DNA from: CAZAYP01 sp964489425 [NCBI: uncultured Verrucomicrobiota bacterium]
GTDB taxonomy: Bacteria; Verrucomicrobiota; Kiritimatiellia; RZYC01
Assembly: GCA_964489425.1 (NCBI GenBank)
Contig: CAZAYP010000036.1
Coordinates: 1-57,110 of the forward strand
Direction of reading: 5' to 3'
Length of the DNA stretch: 57,110 nucleotides
The position numbers and the translations under genes were made by a program. The notes under the pieces are model-generated. The model was not told where the DNA came from. It worked only from the letters and a program-made list of their open reading frames with translations, and did no database searches. Shown here in pieces: positions 11,870 to 20,639 of the stretch; positions within the stretch are counted from its first letter, which is position 1; the number at the start of each line of letters is the position of its first letter.

Positions 11870-12858
11870 GCCGGGCGGCGCCCATGCCCCTGCGCGCCAT
11901 GGCCGAGGGCTGGCCGGTCCCGCTGGCCGCCCTGGCCGCGCTGCTGGGCCTGATCTTCGGCCTGGGGTGCTGGCTGTCCGTGGTGGCGCCGGAAACCGCG
12001 GGCGGCGGCGGATCCCTGGTGGACCGGATGCTCGGCGCCAGCCGCTCGGCCTTCAGCCGCCACTTCTACGCCCAGGCGGACCGCTACTTCCACGGGGGCG
12101 TCGGCCACATCCAGAAACGCGCCCTGGACGGCGTGTACGTGAAATGGGCCCAGGCCATCACCCCCGAGCGCCACACCCACGCCAAGGGCGACTCTATCGA
12201 CGAGATCTTCCCCTGGCTGCAGTTCGCGATCCAGATGGATCCGTACTATGTCGAACCCTACCTGATTGCCGCCTACCTGCTGCGCACCCGCGGGCAGTCC
12301 GCGGCCGCGCTGCAAGTGCTGACCGCGGCCCAGCGCCACGCGCCGGAAGACTACCGGATCTACGAGGCCAAGGCCGGCCTGCTCCTGCGCGGCGGGGACC
12401 GGGACGCCGCCGCGCGCCTGCTCGACAGCGCCCTGGCCACCTGGCCCCGCGGCAAGGACATCGACCCCGAGGAGGCCACTCTCGACCGCGCCCGCATGCT
12501 GGACCTGCGCGGGCTGCTGTACGAAGCCGCAGGCAACCGCGACGCCGCGATCGAGGCGTATCGCGCGGTGTTGGCGTTGTTCCCCGACCGCACCAGCCTG
12601 GGCGCCACGCTCATGGCCCTGGCCAACGGCCAGCGGCCGCGCGAAGTGGCGGCCCGCCAACTGGCCGTCATGATGGCGGCCCAGGACGACGATCCGCTGG
12701 GCCAGCTGTGCACCCGCGAGCACGCGGACGGGGACGAGCACGATCACGAAAACGACAACGATGACGACAACGAAGAGCTCGACAACGACAACGAAAACGA
12801 CAACGACAACGATCACGATGATGATCACGGGAACGAGCCCGGATCTCTGGCTCCATGA
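11866..12858 (+). CDS. Membrane-anchored TPR protein with acidic repeat tail
   Basis: A 330-residue protein. One hydrophobic segment (LAALAALLGLIFGLGCWLSVV, about residues 16-36) anchors it, leaving the rest probably periplasmic. The central part, about residues 120-255, contains TPR-like helices (YYVEPYLIAAYLLRTRGQ, YRIYEAKAGLLLRGGDRDAA, LLYEAAGNRDAAIEAYRAVL). The last 40 or so residues are an Asp/Asn/Glu/His low-complexity tail encoded by a near-hexameric DNA repeat. It starts inside the permease stop, so it is the third member of the ABC set, perhaps a periplasmic scaffold for the exporter. No specific function is recognised. Confidence 0.8.
   Translation: MSRAAPMPLRAMAEGWPVPLAALAALLGLIFGLGCWLSVVAPETAGGGGSLVDRMLGASRSAFSRHFYAQADRYFHGGVGHIQKRALDGVYVKWAQAITPERHTHAKGDSIDEIFPWLQFAIQMDPYYVEPYLIAAYLLRTRGQSAAALQVLTAAQRHAPEDYRIYEAKAGLLLRGGDRDAAARLLDSALATWPRGKDIDPEEATLDRARMLDLRGLLYEAAGNRDAAIEAYRAVLALFPDRTSLGATLMALANGQRPREVAARQLAVMMAAQDDDPLGQLCTREHADGDEHDHENDNDDDNEELDNDNENDNDNDHDDDHGNEPGSLAP
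12732..12836 (+). repeat. Imperfect GA(C/T)AAC-type hexamer repeat inside the TPR gene
   Basis: About 105 bases built from units such as gacaac, gaaaac, gatcac and gatgac, all in phase with the reading frame, giving DN, EN and DH dipeptides. Composition differs sharply from the GC-rich coding DNA around it. It is likely prone to length change by slippage. Confidence 0.7.
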
Positions 12859-12889
12859 TACTATTTCCGTATGAGAACAAGCCTACGAG

Positions 12890-13024
12890 CTCCCCTCCTT
12901 TGCAAGGAGGGGTGGCCGCAGGCCGGGGTGGTTGTGGATGGTCTGCGCCCCGATCTCGCGGTGGGTGGAACCCGGATCAACCGCCCCACCCTGCGGGTCC
13001 CCCCCGCCTTAAAAAGGCGGGGAG
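12890..13024. repeat. MITE-like inverted-repeat element, 135 bp
   Basis: The left arm begins CTCCCCTCCTTTGCAAGGAG and goes on to ...GGGGTGGTTG. The right arm, read in reverse complement, begins CTCCCCGCCTTTTTAAGGCG and goes on to ...GGGGCGGTTG. The two ends are therefore related over about 45 bases, and each tip folds into its own small hairpin. There is no coding capacity. Such palindromic intergenic repeats are widespread in environmental genomes. It lies between the TPR gene and the ExeA-type ATPase. Confidence 0.65.
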
Positions 13025-13086
13025 CCCAGATCGGTACCGATCCTCATGCCAAAGTGGTTTGACAAGCCCCCGGGCCTGAGATCGCC

Positions 13087-13896
13087 ATGTACCTGGAATT
13101 CTTCAACCTTCGCGAGCCGCCCTTCAATGTCACGCCCGACCCGCGCTTCCTGTACTTCTCCGACCAGCACCGCGATGCGTTCGACTCGCTGATCTACGGC
13201 ATCCAGAGCCGCAAGGGATTCATCATGCTCACCGGCGAGGTGGGCTGCGGCAAGACCACCATCTGCCGCTCCGTGCTCACCAGCCTGCCCCAGACCGTGC
13301 ATACCGCCCTGGTGCTGAACCCCTCGCTGTCCGAGGCCCAGCTAATCCGCGCCATCCTCTCCGACCTGGGGCTGACCCCCTGCGGCACGGACATCCTGGC
13401 CCTGATCGAACAGCTCAACCAGTTCCTGCTGCAGACGCTCGCCCGCGACGAAAACGTGACCATCATCATCGACGAGTCGCAGGATCTCGCGGCCGACGTC
13501 ATGGAGCACATCCGCCTGCTCTCGAACCTGGAGACCGACCAGCACAAGCTGATGCAGATCGTGCTCGCGGGCCAGCCGGAGCTCAAGCAACGCGTGGGCC
13601 GGCCGGAATGGCGCCAGTTGCGCCAGCGGATCATGCTCCACTGCGAGCTGCATCCGCTCAGCAACCGCGACGTGCACAACTACATCAAGCACCGCCTGGC
13701 GGTGGCCGGCGCGCCGCCGGACGTGTTCTTCGACGAAGCGGCCGTGGCCCTGATCTTCAAGCGGTCCAAGGGCATCCCGCGGCTCATCAACCGCCTGTGC
13801 GACCAGGCCATGCTGGCCGCCTACGTGGGCCGCATCCGCACCATCGGCCGCGACCACGCCAAGCGCGCGTACCGGGAAATGAAACACCTGATGTGA
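13087..13896 (+). CDS. ExeA/GspA-type AAA ATPase
   Basis: A 269-residue AAA protein beginning MYLEFFNLREPPFNVTPDP, the usual ExeA-family opening. Walker A is TGEVGCGKTT (residues 50-59), Walker B IIIDESQDLA, sensor region IVLAGQPEL and the C-terminal KGIPRLINRLCDQAM lid. Related proteins help insert the type II secretion secretin or occur with polysaccharide export systems. Full-length ExeA has a C-terminal peptidoglycan-binding part, which is missing here; this is the ATPase module alone. No secretion genes are adjacent, so the partner is unknown. Confidence 0.88.
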   Translation: MYLEFFNLREPPFNVTPDPRFLYFSDQHRDAFDSLIYGIQSRKGFIMLTGEVGCGKTTICRSVLTSLPQTVHTALVLNPSLSEAQLIRAILSDLGLTPCGTDILALIEQLNQFLLQTLARDENVTIIIDESQDLAADVMEHIRLLSNLETDQHKLMQIVLAGQPELKQRVGRPEWRQLRQRIMLHCELHPLSNRDVHNYIKHRLAVAGAPPDVFFDEAAVALIFKRSKGIPRLINRLCDQAMLAAYVGRIRTIGRDHAKRAYREMKHLM

Positions 13897-13906
13897 TCCG
13901 CCCGGC

Positions 13907-14230
13907 TTACCCGCCGCCGCTGGTTTCCGCGGCGATCCATTCCAGGAATGGCGCGTGCCCGGCAGCCAGCGGCAGGGCCACGATGCAGGGGCAGGTGTAC
14001 GGGTGCAGCGCCTTGACCCGCGCGATGGCGGCCTCGGCCAGGTCCGCGCGGGTCTTGGCCAGCAGCAGGGTTTCGGGCTCGTCCTGCAGGCGGCCTTCCC
14101 AGCGGTAAATCGACCGCACCCCGTCCACGATGTTGGCGCAGGCTGCCAGCCGTTCCTCCACCAGCGCGCGGCCGACGCGCGCCGCCACCTCGCGGTCAGG
14201 CGCCGTGACATACAGCAGGACGAATTTCAT
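13907..14230 (-). CDS. cutA: Divalent-cation tolerance protein CutA
   Basis: A 107-residue protein of exactly CutA length. Family landmarks are the first strand FVLLYVTAPD, LAACANIVDGVRSIYRWEG, the LLLAKT strand and HPYTCPCIVALPL. CutA forms very stable PII-like trimers; roles in copper tolerance or signalling are proposed but unsettled. AAGGAG lies seven bases before the ATG at 14230. It converges with the ExeA-type gene and is divergent from the phospholipase-like gene. Confidence 0.93.
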   Translation of the reverse strand: MKFVLLYVTAPDREVAARVGRALVEERLAACANIVDGVRSIYRWEGRLQDEPETLLLAKTRADLAEAAIARVKALHPYTCPCIVALPLAAGHAPFLEWIAAETSGGG

Positions 14231-14278
14231 GCGTGAACTCCTTGTGTTGCCGGGATCGCTTCTATACCATCCCGCGTG

Positions 14279-15304
14279 ATGAAGACAAGCCTTGCAGCCT
14301 GGGCCGGGATCGCGGCCGCGACCCTCGTCCTGGGCGGGGCGCCGGCCGGCTGGGCCTGGAACGGGCGCACCCACCAGAAAATCAGCGCGCGCGCCTGCCA
14401 CAACGTGCCCGAAGAAATGAAGGCCTGGCGCATGTACGCCATGCCCATGATCCGGCTTTCCATTTACCCGGACATCTGGAAAGGCGGCGACCCGGACGAG
14501 GGCCCGCGCCACTACATTTACCTCGACGCCATCCGCGGCAACGTGACCAATGCCGGGCCGGTGGCGCTCCCGCCCGCCATGCCCGCGGATTGGGCGGCGG
14601 AAAACGGCAGCATCCCCTGGATCACCATGGCGGTGTTCGACCGCCTCGTCGTGGCCATGCGCAGCAACGACTGGGTGGAGGCCACGCGCCTGGCCGGCAC
14701 CCTGGGCCACTACGTCGGCGACCTCAACATGCCCCTGCACGTGGTGCTCAACTTCAACGGCCAGCTCACCGGCCAGTATGGCCTCCATATCCGCTGGGAA
14801 GACGGCATGGTGGATCAGCATGACGACCTCGTCCACGCCGCGGTCGTGCCGGCCACGCTGGTGGACGATCCCTGGCAGCGCCTGCTGGGATCCCTCAACC
14901 GCGCCAACCTGCTCGGCGAGCGGATCCTGGCCGCCGACATCGAAGCCCGGGCCGCCGTGAACTATGATTATGAAAACGATCGCTACAACGAAATCCTCTG
15001 GACCCGGACCGGCGCCATGCTGCTGGAGCAGGTGACCCACTCCGCCGACGACCTGGCCTCGCTCTGGTACACCGCGTGGGTGCGCGCGGGCCGGCCCGCC
15101 ATCCCGCCGCCGCCCTCAACGGTTCCGGAAGGGACGGTCCACGGCCGGCCGCGGTTCACGCCGGAAAACCTGCCGCTGCCCCTGATTTTCGCGGGGTCGC
15201 TGCTGTTCATCGGGTTGGTCATCGTGACCATCAGCATGGTCCGGATCTCCCAGTCCAAGGCGCCGCCCGCGCCCGCGGGGCAGGCCCCGCCGGCGGGGAC
15301 CTGA
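14279..15304 (+). CDS. Secreted zinc phospholipase C / S1-P1 nuclease family protein
   Basis: A protein of 341 residues. A signal peptide (about residues 1-25) should be cut just before WAWNGRTHQKIS, placing a Trp and a His at or near the mature N terminus; in this family the N-terminal Trp and early His bind zinc. The core motif TLGHYVGDLNMPLHV and the later GLHIRWEDGMV supply further zinc ligands (HxxxD...H and HxxxE-like). A single membrane segment near the C terminus (LPLIFAGSLLFIGLVIVTIS) would anchor it to the inner membrane facing out. Substrate could be phospholipid or nucleic acid. A TATACC box lies so close (14263-14268) that the message may be leaderless; GTG at 14276 is an alternative start. 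Confidence 0.8.
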   Translation: MKTSLAAWAGIAAATLVLGGAPAGWAWNGRTHQKISARACHNVPEEMKAWRMYAMPMIRLSIYPDIWKGGDPDEGPRHYIYLDAIRGNVTNAGPVALPPAMPADWAAENGSIPWITMAVFDRLVVAMRSNDWVEATRLAGTLGHYVGDLNMPLHVVLNFNGQLTGQYGLHIRWEDGMVDQHDDLVHAAVVPATLVDDPWQRLLGSLNRANLLGERILAADIEARAAVNYDYENDRYNEILWTRTGAMLLEQVTHSADDLASLWYTAWVRAGRPAIPPPPSTVPEGTVHGRPRFTPENLPLPLIFAGSLLFIGLVIVTISMVRISQSKAPPAPAGQAPPAGT

Positions 15305-15341
15305 AAGGCCGGCCGCCGTGGCCGGTTCGAGGCATGGGAGC

Positions 15342-16847
15342 ATGGCCGTGAAGCGCAACCTGCGCCGTTGGGGCGCCGCCGGAATCCTGGTGGGTGCGCT
15401 GGGGCTGCTGCTGACCTGCAGCACCCTGCAGTTTCACCACCACGCGGACTCCCTGGTCCCGGTGCTCATCAGCACCCAGCATTGGTCCTTGTTCTACTGG
15501 GGGCAGAACCGGTTCGGCACGCTGCTGCCCCTGCTGGCTGCGCCCGTGGCCAACCCGCTCCACAACCTGTACGTGCAGTCATTCCTCAACGCGGCCGCGG
15601 CCGCGGCCTGGTTCTTCCTGCTGGCGCGCTGGCTGGGCGGCCCGCGCGGCATGGTGGCCGGCGGGCTCTGGGGCATGGCCTTGTTCCTGATGCTGCTGAA
15701 CGATCGGCAGACCACGGATTTTCTGTCGCTCGGCCAGCCCTACGCGCTGGCCCTGGCGCTGGGCGCGGGCGCGGTCCTCCTGCTGGACCCCGCCGAGGGC
15801 GGCCGCCAGGCGGCGCTGCGGATAACGGCGGGGTTCAGCCTGTTGCTGCTGGCCTGCTGGGGCAACCTGGCCCTCTGGCCCCTGCTGGCGACCATGGTCA
15901 TGGGCGCATGGCTGCTGCGGCCGCATCCCCTGCGGGCGTGGCGCGCCGGGCTGGTAGTGGCCGGGGTGCTGGCCGCGGTCGTGTGCGCGAATTACCTGGC
16001 GGCGCGCTGCTACCCGCTGCGCAGCCCGCGCTCGCTGGATTTTTCCACAGACGATTTCTGGCGCAATCTGGGCGCTATCCTGGGCAACGTTGTCCGCGGG
16101 CGCCGGCCCTGGCCGTGGGTTCAAGCGGGCGCGGGGGTGCTGTTGCTCGGGGGCATCGGGTTCAGCGCGTTTCAGCGGCGGCGCGCGCTGTCCTGCCGGC
16201 GGCTGGCGGCGCTGGGCGCCGGGATCGTGGTCTTTCTGGCCATGCTGGCGTCGTCGCAATGGATCGCGCTGAACCAGTCGCATCCGCGTTACGCCGCGCC
16301 CGCGGTCGCCGGCCTGTGCGCCGCCCTGGCAACGGCGGCGCTGGCCGGCGGGCTGGCGCGGCGGCACGCGGCCTGGCGCTGGCTCGCCATGGCCATGGGC
16401 GCGCTGCTGCTGGCCGGGGTGGTGCTGCGCGCTTACCCGCCCCGCAGCCCGGCCGCCGGCCGGGCGTTCCTCAACCAGCGGTTCGGCCGATTCACGATCG
16501 CGCTGCGCGAGCACGCGGTCCGCGTGGTGTACGGGGATTTCCGGGACGTCTGGCCGGCGGTTTTCCATTACAACTGGAGCGCGTACGAGCAGGGGCGTCC
16601 GGACCGGATGTGCGGGCTCACGGACCGCTGCGCCAACACGCGGCCCGCCTGGTATCCGCTGCTGGAAAGCGGCGCGCCGGCCGCCCACCTAGTCCACAGC
16701 CCGTGGCCGCGCGTGCCCGGCAACGAGCAGCACCAGCGCGAGGCGGACATGGCGGCGCCGCTGGTGTTCCGCGAAGAAAGCCGCGTGCCGGGCCTGGTGT
16801 TTGGGCGCTTCGTGGCGCCGGATCAGGGCGCCGCCGCGGGGCAATAA
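15342..16847 (+). CDS. Multi-pass membrane protein, GT-C glycosyltransferase-like
   Basis: A protein of 501 residues with about ten hydrophobic segments in the first 370, then a soluble C-terminal part. The early luminal loop after TM1 (FHHHADSLVPVLISTQHW) is where acidic catalytic residues sit in GT-C enzymes, but I see no firm family signature. It has some overall resemblance to the GT39-like proteins elsewhere in the window. The ATG at 15342 is chosen over GTG 15318 because the latter lacks a ribosome site. Its last 25 bases overlap the end of the convergent gene at 16823. Confidence 0.7.
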   Translation: MAVKRNLRRWGAAGILVGALGLLLTCSTLQFHHHADSLVPVLISTQHWSLFYWGQNRFGTLLPLLAAPVANPLHNLYVQSFLNAAAAAAWFFLLARWLGGPRGMVAGGLWGMALFLMLLNDRQTTDFLSLGQPYALALALGAGAVLLLDPAEGGRQAALRITAGFSLLLLACWGNLALWPLLATMVMGAWLLRPHPLRAWRAGLVVAGVLAAVVCANYLAARCYPLRSPRSLDFSTDDFWRNLGAILGNVVRGRRPWPWVQAGAGVLLLGGIGFSAFQRRRALSCRRLAALGAGIVVFLAMLASSQWIALNQSHPRYAAPAVAGLCAALATAALAGGLARRHAAWRWLAMAMGALLLAGVVLRAYPPRSPAAGRAFLNQRFGRFTIALREHAVRVVYGDFRDVWPAVFHYNWSAYEQGRPDRMCGLTDRCANTRPAWYPLLESGAPAAHLVHSPWPRVPGNEQHQREADMAAPLVFREESRVPGLVFGRFVAPDQGAAAGQ

Positions 16848-18301
16848 GGCGCAAGGTAATTCTTGATCAGGATGGCGGCCACCCGCTCGGCCAGCCGCTC
16901 GCGCGGCGCCTGGCCGGCCAGCTCGCTGAACCGGCCGGCGTACACCACGCGCGGCCCCGCCGCGGACACCACCGCGAACAGGACCGCGGCGTCCTTGACC
17001 GGCAGGTCCATGCCCATGACGTTTTGTGTCTGGCCGCTCTTGGACGAATCGATCTCGCACAGCACGGCCAGCAGCAAGGCCTGGCCGGCAGCGGCCGTAA
17101 CGCCGCGCCAGTCCTGGGTGTCAAAGGCCGCGGCCACGGAGTCGGGCCCGGTGTTGGTGGCGGGATCGGAAGTTTCCCACTGCGCCGCCTGCGCCTCCTG
17201 GCGCAACAGCCCGGTCAGCTCGGGGAACATCGCGGCGGGCCGGCCTTTTTCGCGGGTCACGGCCAGGATGGCCATGGGCCGCCATTCCATCCGGGCGGCC
17301 AGCGGCTCCAGGCGCGCCGGGGGCGGCAGGGCGGCCAGGCGGTCACTGGCCGCGGCGCGCAGGGCCGGGTTGGTGCTGCTGCTGCCGGCCAACGTGTACA
17401 TTTTGCGGGCGCCGCCGATCACCCGCCGCGCTTCGTACACCCCGGCCAGCTTGAGCCGCGTGGCGTCCAAGTCCACGGCGTCCCCGGCGCCGGGCGCGGA
17501 CAACACGGCCTCCAGGTGGCCCTGGGCCGCAGCCAGGTCGCCGGCGGCCATGGCCGCCTCCGCCGCCTGCCACGCGGCCCGCGCCTGGCGCGCGGCGGCC
17601 GCACGTTCCAGCCAGCGATCCTGCTCCGTGCGCGGGCACCGCGCCTGTACCCACGCGGACCACGCAGCGCCGGCCGGCGCCAGGTGTACCCGGCCCGGCA
17701 CGATGTCCACGGCCGCGGGCGCGACCTGGTCCAGCCAGGCGTTCGGCGCGCCCGCGCCCTTGATGGCATCCTGGATCTGGCGTCGGAACCCGTCCGTGGC
17801 CAGGGCCAGGGCGACGGCCTGCGCCGCCTCGGCCGTGGCCTGCCCGCGGGCCGTGCCCACCCGGTAAAAAAACTGATCGTCCCCGCCGGCCGGCAGGTCG
17901 ATCCATTGCATGACCCGTTCGATTTCCGCCTGGAGGCGTTCTTTCTCCGCCAGCGGCCACCCCAGCAGCACCCAGCCGTCGTGGCGGGTGCCGCGCGTCT
18001 CCGCGTAGGTGCCGTTGGGCATCACCGCGGCCTGTTTAAGGGGAAGATGGCGGAACACGTCCAGCCGCCCCGGCGCCACGGCGGCCACCAGGTCGGCCAG
18101 GATGGCGGCGCGGGCGTTGTCCGCGGCCGCCTGCAGCGCCTGCTCCGCGCTGGGCTGGCCGCGCGCCACGCCCACCTTGTACATGAACAGGCTGTCGTCG
18201 CTCTTGGCTTGCTCCAGCCAGGCCGGCCGGGCCGGATCGGCCACGCTGCTGGCCGCCAGCCCCAGCCACAGGACCAGCCCAAGGATTGCTTGCCGGTTCA
18301 T
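16823..18301 (-). CDS. Secreted protein with two LPP20-like repeats
   Basis: A 492-residue protein with a signal peptide ending near AASSVADPARP. Two related modules are visible: DDSLFMYKVGVARGQPSAEQ near residues 35-55 and DDQFFYRVGTARGQATAEAA near residues 141-160. Each has the aromatic-[KR]VG-ARG-A core of LPP20-type lipoprotein domains, although no lipobox cysteine is present. The middle (about residues 230-330) is Ala-rich and probably helical or TPR-like. It follows the flavodiiron gene by four bases and is likely co-transcribed with it. The function is unknown. Confidence 0.72.
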   Translation of the reverse strand: MNRQAILGLVLWLGLAASSVADPARPAWLEQAKSDDSLFMYKVGVARGQPSAEQALQAAADNARAAILADLVAAVAPGRLDVFRHLPLKQAAVMPNGTYAETRGTRHDGWVLLGWPLAEKERLQAEIERVMQWIDLPAGGDDQFFYRVGTARGQATAEAAQAVALALATDGFRRQIQDAIKGAGAPNAWLDQVAPAAVDIVPGRVHLAPAGAAWSAWVQARCPRTEQDRWLERAAAARQARAAWQAAEAAMAAGDLAAAQGHLEAVLSAPGAGDAVDLDATRLKLAGVYEARRVIGGARKMYTLAGSSSTNPALRAAASDRLAALPPPARLEPLAARMEWRPMAILAVTREKGRPAAMFPELTGLLRQEAQAAQWETSDPATNTGPDSVAAAFDTQDWRGVTAAAGQALLLAVLCEIDSSKSGQTQNVMGMDLPVKDAAVLFAVVSAAGPRVVYAGRFSELAGQAPRERLAERVAAILIKNYLAPYCPAAAP

Positions 18302-18305
18302 GCCG

Positions 18306-19514
18306 TTAGCCTGGCATGCCGGCCGCAGCCTTGGCGCGCGCCAGGGCCGCCGCGCCCAGCTGGCGGCCGGCCGCGCGGCACTCGTCCAACACGGCGGCCG
18401 TGGGACGGTACTGACACTTCAGCGCCGGCCGCAGGATCTCGAACTTCATGTCCACCAGCGCCTGGTGCACATCGTCGGCGCCGCCCTTGCCCCAGCCGTA
18501 GGAGCCGAAGGCGAACCCGGTCTTGTTCAGTGGTTTCAGGCCACGCCAGTAAGCCAGGACCGCGGCGGCCTGGGGCATGAGCGTCTGGTTGAGGGTCGGC
18601 GATCCAAAGGCCACGGCGGCGGCGTCCAGCAGCTCCGTGGCCAGCACGGTCGGGTTGCTGGCGCGGATGGCGTGCAGGCTGAAATCCGCGCCCGTGGGCT
18701 CCACGCCGGCCTGGATGGCGGCGGCCATGATCTCGGTGCTCTTCCACATGGTGTCATACACGATCAGCGCCCTGGGCGCTACCACGCCCGCGGCCCAGGC
18801 GCGGTAGCGGTCCACGATGGCCGGGATATTCTTGCGCCAGATCACGCCGTGGCTGGGCGCAATCATCTTGATCGGCACGGGCGCCAGGCGCTCGACCAGC
18901 TTGCGGTTGGGCTGGGCGTACAGCATCAGGATGTTGGCGTAATAGGTCTTGGCCTCGCGCAGCACCAGGTCCAGCGCCACCTGGTCGTCGAACCGGGCCG
19001 CCGTGGCCAGGTGCTGGCCAAAGGCGTCCATCGAGAACAGCAACTGCTCTTCCGGCACGTAGGTGGCCATGGACTCGGGCCAGTGCGACATGGGGGTCTC
19101 AAAAAACTTGAGCGTGCGCCGGCCCAGCGCCAGGGTGTCGCCGTCCTTCACCAGCCGGATTTTCCACGCCTGGATGGCATAGTACTGTGCCAGGGCCGCG
19201 CGGCACTTGGCATCGCAGACCAGCTCCGCCTGCGGGCAGGCGGCCATGACCACGGGCAACGACCCGGAATGGTCCGGTTCCGCATGGTTGCAGACGATAT
19301 AATCGATCTTTTCCAAGCCCACGAGCGCCGCGACACGCGCCAGCAAGGCTGGGGCATAGGGCTCCTTGACCGTGTCGATCAGCGCGGTTTTCTGGTCGCG
19401 GATCAGGTAGGCGTTGTAGGTTGAGCCCTGGTCGGTTTCGTAGCCGTGGAAATCACGCACGTTCCAATCCACGTACCCGACCCAGTCGATCCCGTCGCAC
19501 AGTTTTGTTTCCAT
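18306..19514 (-). CDS. Flavodiiron protein (FprA/NorV type)
   Basis: A 402-residue A-type flavoprotein that reduces O2 or NO, protecting anaerobic or microaerophilic cells. The N-terminal beta-lactamase-like domain carries the diiron ligands His77, Glu79, Asp81 and His82 (NHAEPDHSG), a His in PMSHWPES, the Asp in SMDAFGQH and the His in IAPSHGVIWR. The flavodoxin domain begins at about residue 250 (RALIVYDTMWKSTEIMA) with FMN loops FGSPTLNQT and FGSYGWGKGG. AGGAGG is seven bases before the ATG at 19514. A promoter sits just upstream, so it can be expressed apart from rlmN. Confidence 0.95.
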   Translation of the reverse strand: METKLCDGIDWVGYVDWNVRDFHGYETDQGSTYNAYLIRDQKTALIDTVKEPYAPALLARVAALVGLEKIDYIVCNHAEPDHSGSLPVVMAACPQAELVCDAKCRAALAQYYAIQAWKIRLVKDGDTLALGRRTLKFFETPMSHWPESMATYVPEEQLLFSMDAFGQHLATAARFDDQVALDLVLREAKTYYANILMLYAQPNRKLVERLAPVPIKMIAPSHGVIWRKNIPAIVDRYRAWAAGVVAPRALIVYDTMWKSTEIMAAAIQAGVEPTGADFSLHAIRASNPTVLATELLDAAAVAFGSPTLNQTLMPQAAAVLAYWRGLKPLNKTGFAFGSYGWGKGGADDVHQALVDMKFEILRPALKCQYRPTAAVLDECRAAGRQLGAAALARAKAAAGMPG

Positions 19515-19562
19515 GTTCAAGCCTCCTGGTTCATCCCGCCCGGCGGGTTGTCCTGCCGCCAA

Positions 19563-19590
19563 AGTATAAGAATCGCCGGGGCCAAGGCAA
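19563..19590 (-). promoter_or_regulatory. Sigma-70-like promoter for the flavodiiron gene
   Basis: On the minus strand TTGCCT (19585-19590) and TATACT (19563-19568) are 16 bases apart, within the 108-base gap between rlmN and the flavodiiron gene. Five of six bases match in the -10 box. Confidence 0.55.
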
Positions 19591-19622
19591 CAGCGAAGCG
19601 CAGGCAGTGCCCGCGGCCGGCG

Positions 19623-20639
19623 TCACGCCGGCGCGGCCAGCAGGCCGCACGCGGCCGCGATGTCCTGGCCCTTGGACTTGCGGATCGTGGTCATCAGGCC
19701 GTGGCGCTTGAGTTCCTGCTGGAACGCTTCCATCACCTCCCGGGAGGCGGGCTGAAACTCCGACCCCGGGAACGGGTTGAGCGCGATCAGGTTGACCCGG
19801 CACGCCAGGCCGGCCAGCAGTTTGGCCAGCGCCGCGGCATGCCGCAGGGTGTCGTTGACGCCCGCGAGCATGGCGTACTCAAACGTCAGGCGGCGCTGGC
19901 CGCTGAAATCCGCCGCGCGCAGCACCCGCAGGATTTCCTCCAGGGGATGCAGGGCTTCCACGGGCATGAACTGGCGGCGCTCGTCCGGGAACGGCGAGTG
20001 GAGGCTCAGGGCGAGGTGGCAGTGGCACTTGTCCAGGTACGTTTGCAGTTGCGGCAACAGGCCGACCGTGGAGACCGTGAGCCGGGTGGGGCTCATGGCA
20101 TAGCCCCAGTCCGCGGTAAACGCCTCCAGGCTGCGCAACACGGGGTCCAGGTTGTCGAGCGGTTCGCCCATGCCCATGAAGACAATGTTCGTGACATGGT
20201 CGCGTTCCGGGCAGGCGGCGTACTGGTTGAGAATGTCGGCCGCCTCGAGGTTGCCGTGCCAGCCCTGGCGCCCCGTACGGCAGAACCGGCAGCCGTAGCG
20301 GCAGCCGGCCTGGGAAGACAGGCACAGGGTGACACGGTCCTCGTCCGGAATGGCCACGGTTTCGATCGCCAGGCCGCCGGGCGTGGCAAAGAGATATTTT
20401 TTCGTGCCGTCGGCGGACACGGCCTCGGCCTGGGGCGGCGCGCGGCCCACCTGCCATTCCTGCGCGAGCGCCTCGCGGTCGGCCAGCGCAAGGTTGGTCA
20501 TGCCCCGGAACTCGGCGCAGTGCCGGCCGTAGATCCACTCCGCGAGCTGCCGGCCGCGGTACCGCGGCCACCCGCGGCCGGCGGCGATGTCCTCGAGTTC
20601 GGCCCGGGTCCGGCCCAGCAGGCGCGCGTCCACGGGCAT
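19623..20639 (-). CDS. rlmN: 23S rRNA / tRNA adenine C2-methyltransferase RlmN
   Basis: A protein of 338 residues. The radical SAM cluster motif is CRYGCRFC with cysteines 113, 117 and 120, followed by FMGMGEPLDN, the STVGLLP strand and the LNPFPGSEF loop. The second cysteine needed for the ping-pong methylation is in the late AAACGLL motif. RlmN methylates A2503 of 23S rRNA and A37 of some tRNAs. The start overlaps the STAS stop (TGATG); a GTG one codon earlier is equally possible. A GC-rich palindrome covers the stop codon. Confidence 0.95.
   Translation of the reverse strand: MPVDARLLGRTRAELEDIAAGRGWPRYRGRQLAEWIYGRHCAEFRGMTNLALADREALAQEWQVGRAPPQAEAVSADGTKKYLFATPGGLAIETVAIPDEDRVTLCLSSQAGCRYGCRFCRTGRQGWHGNLEAADILNQYAACPERDHVTNIVFMGMGEPLDNLDPVLRSLEAFTADWGYAMSPTRLTVSTVGLLPQLQTYLDKCHCHLALSLHSPFPDERRQFMPVEALHPLEEILRVLRAADFSGQRRLTFEYAMLAGVNDTLRHAAALAKLLAGLACRVNLIALNPFPGSEFQPASREVMEAFQQELKRHGLMTTIRKSKGQDIAAACGLLAAPA

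Noticed and set aside
12859-13079. Short open frames over the 135-bp repeat
   Set aside because: They follow the palindromic element and are by-products of its repeats.
15368-18580. A 1070-codon plus-strand open frame
   Set aside because: It is a shifted frame of the GT-C-like gene and antisense to the LPP20-like gene; composition is Arg/Gly/Pro/Ala noise.
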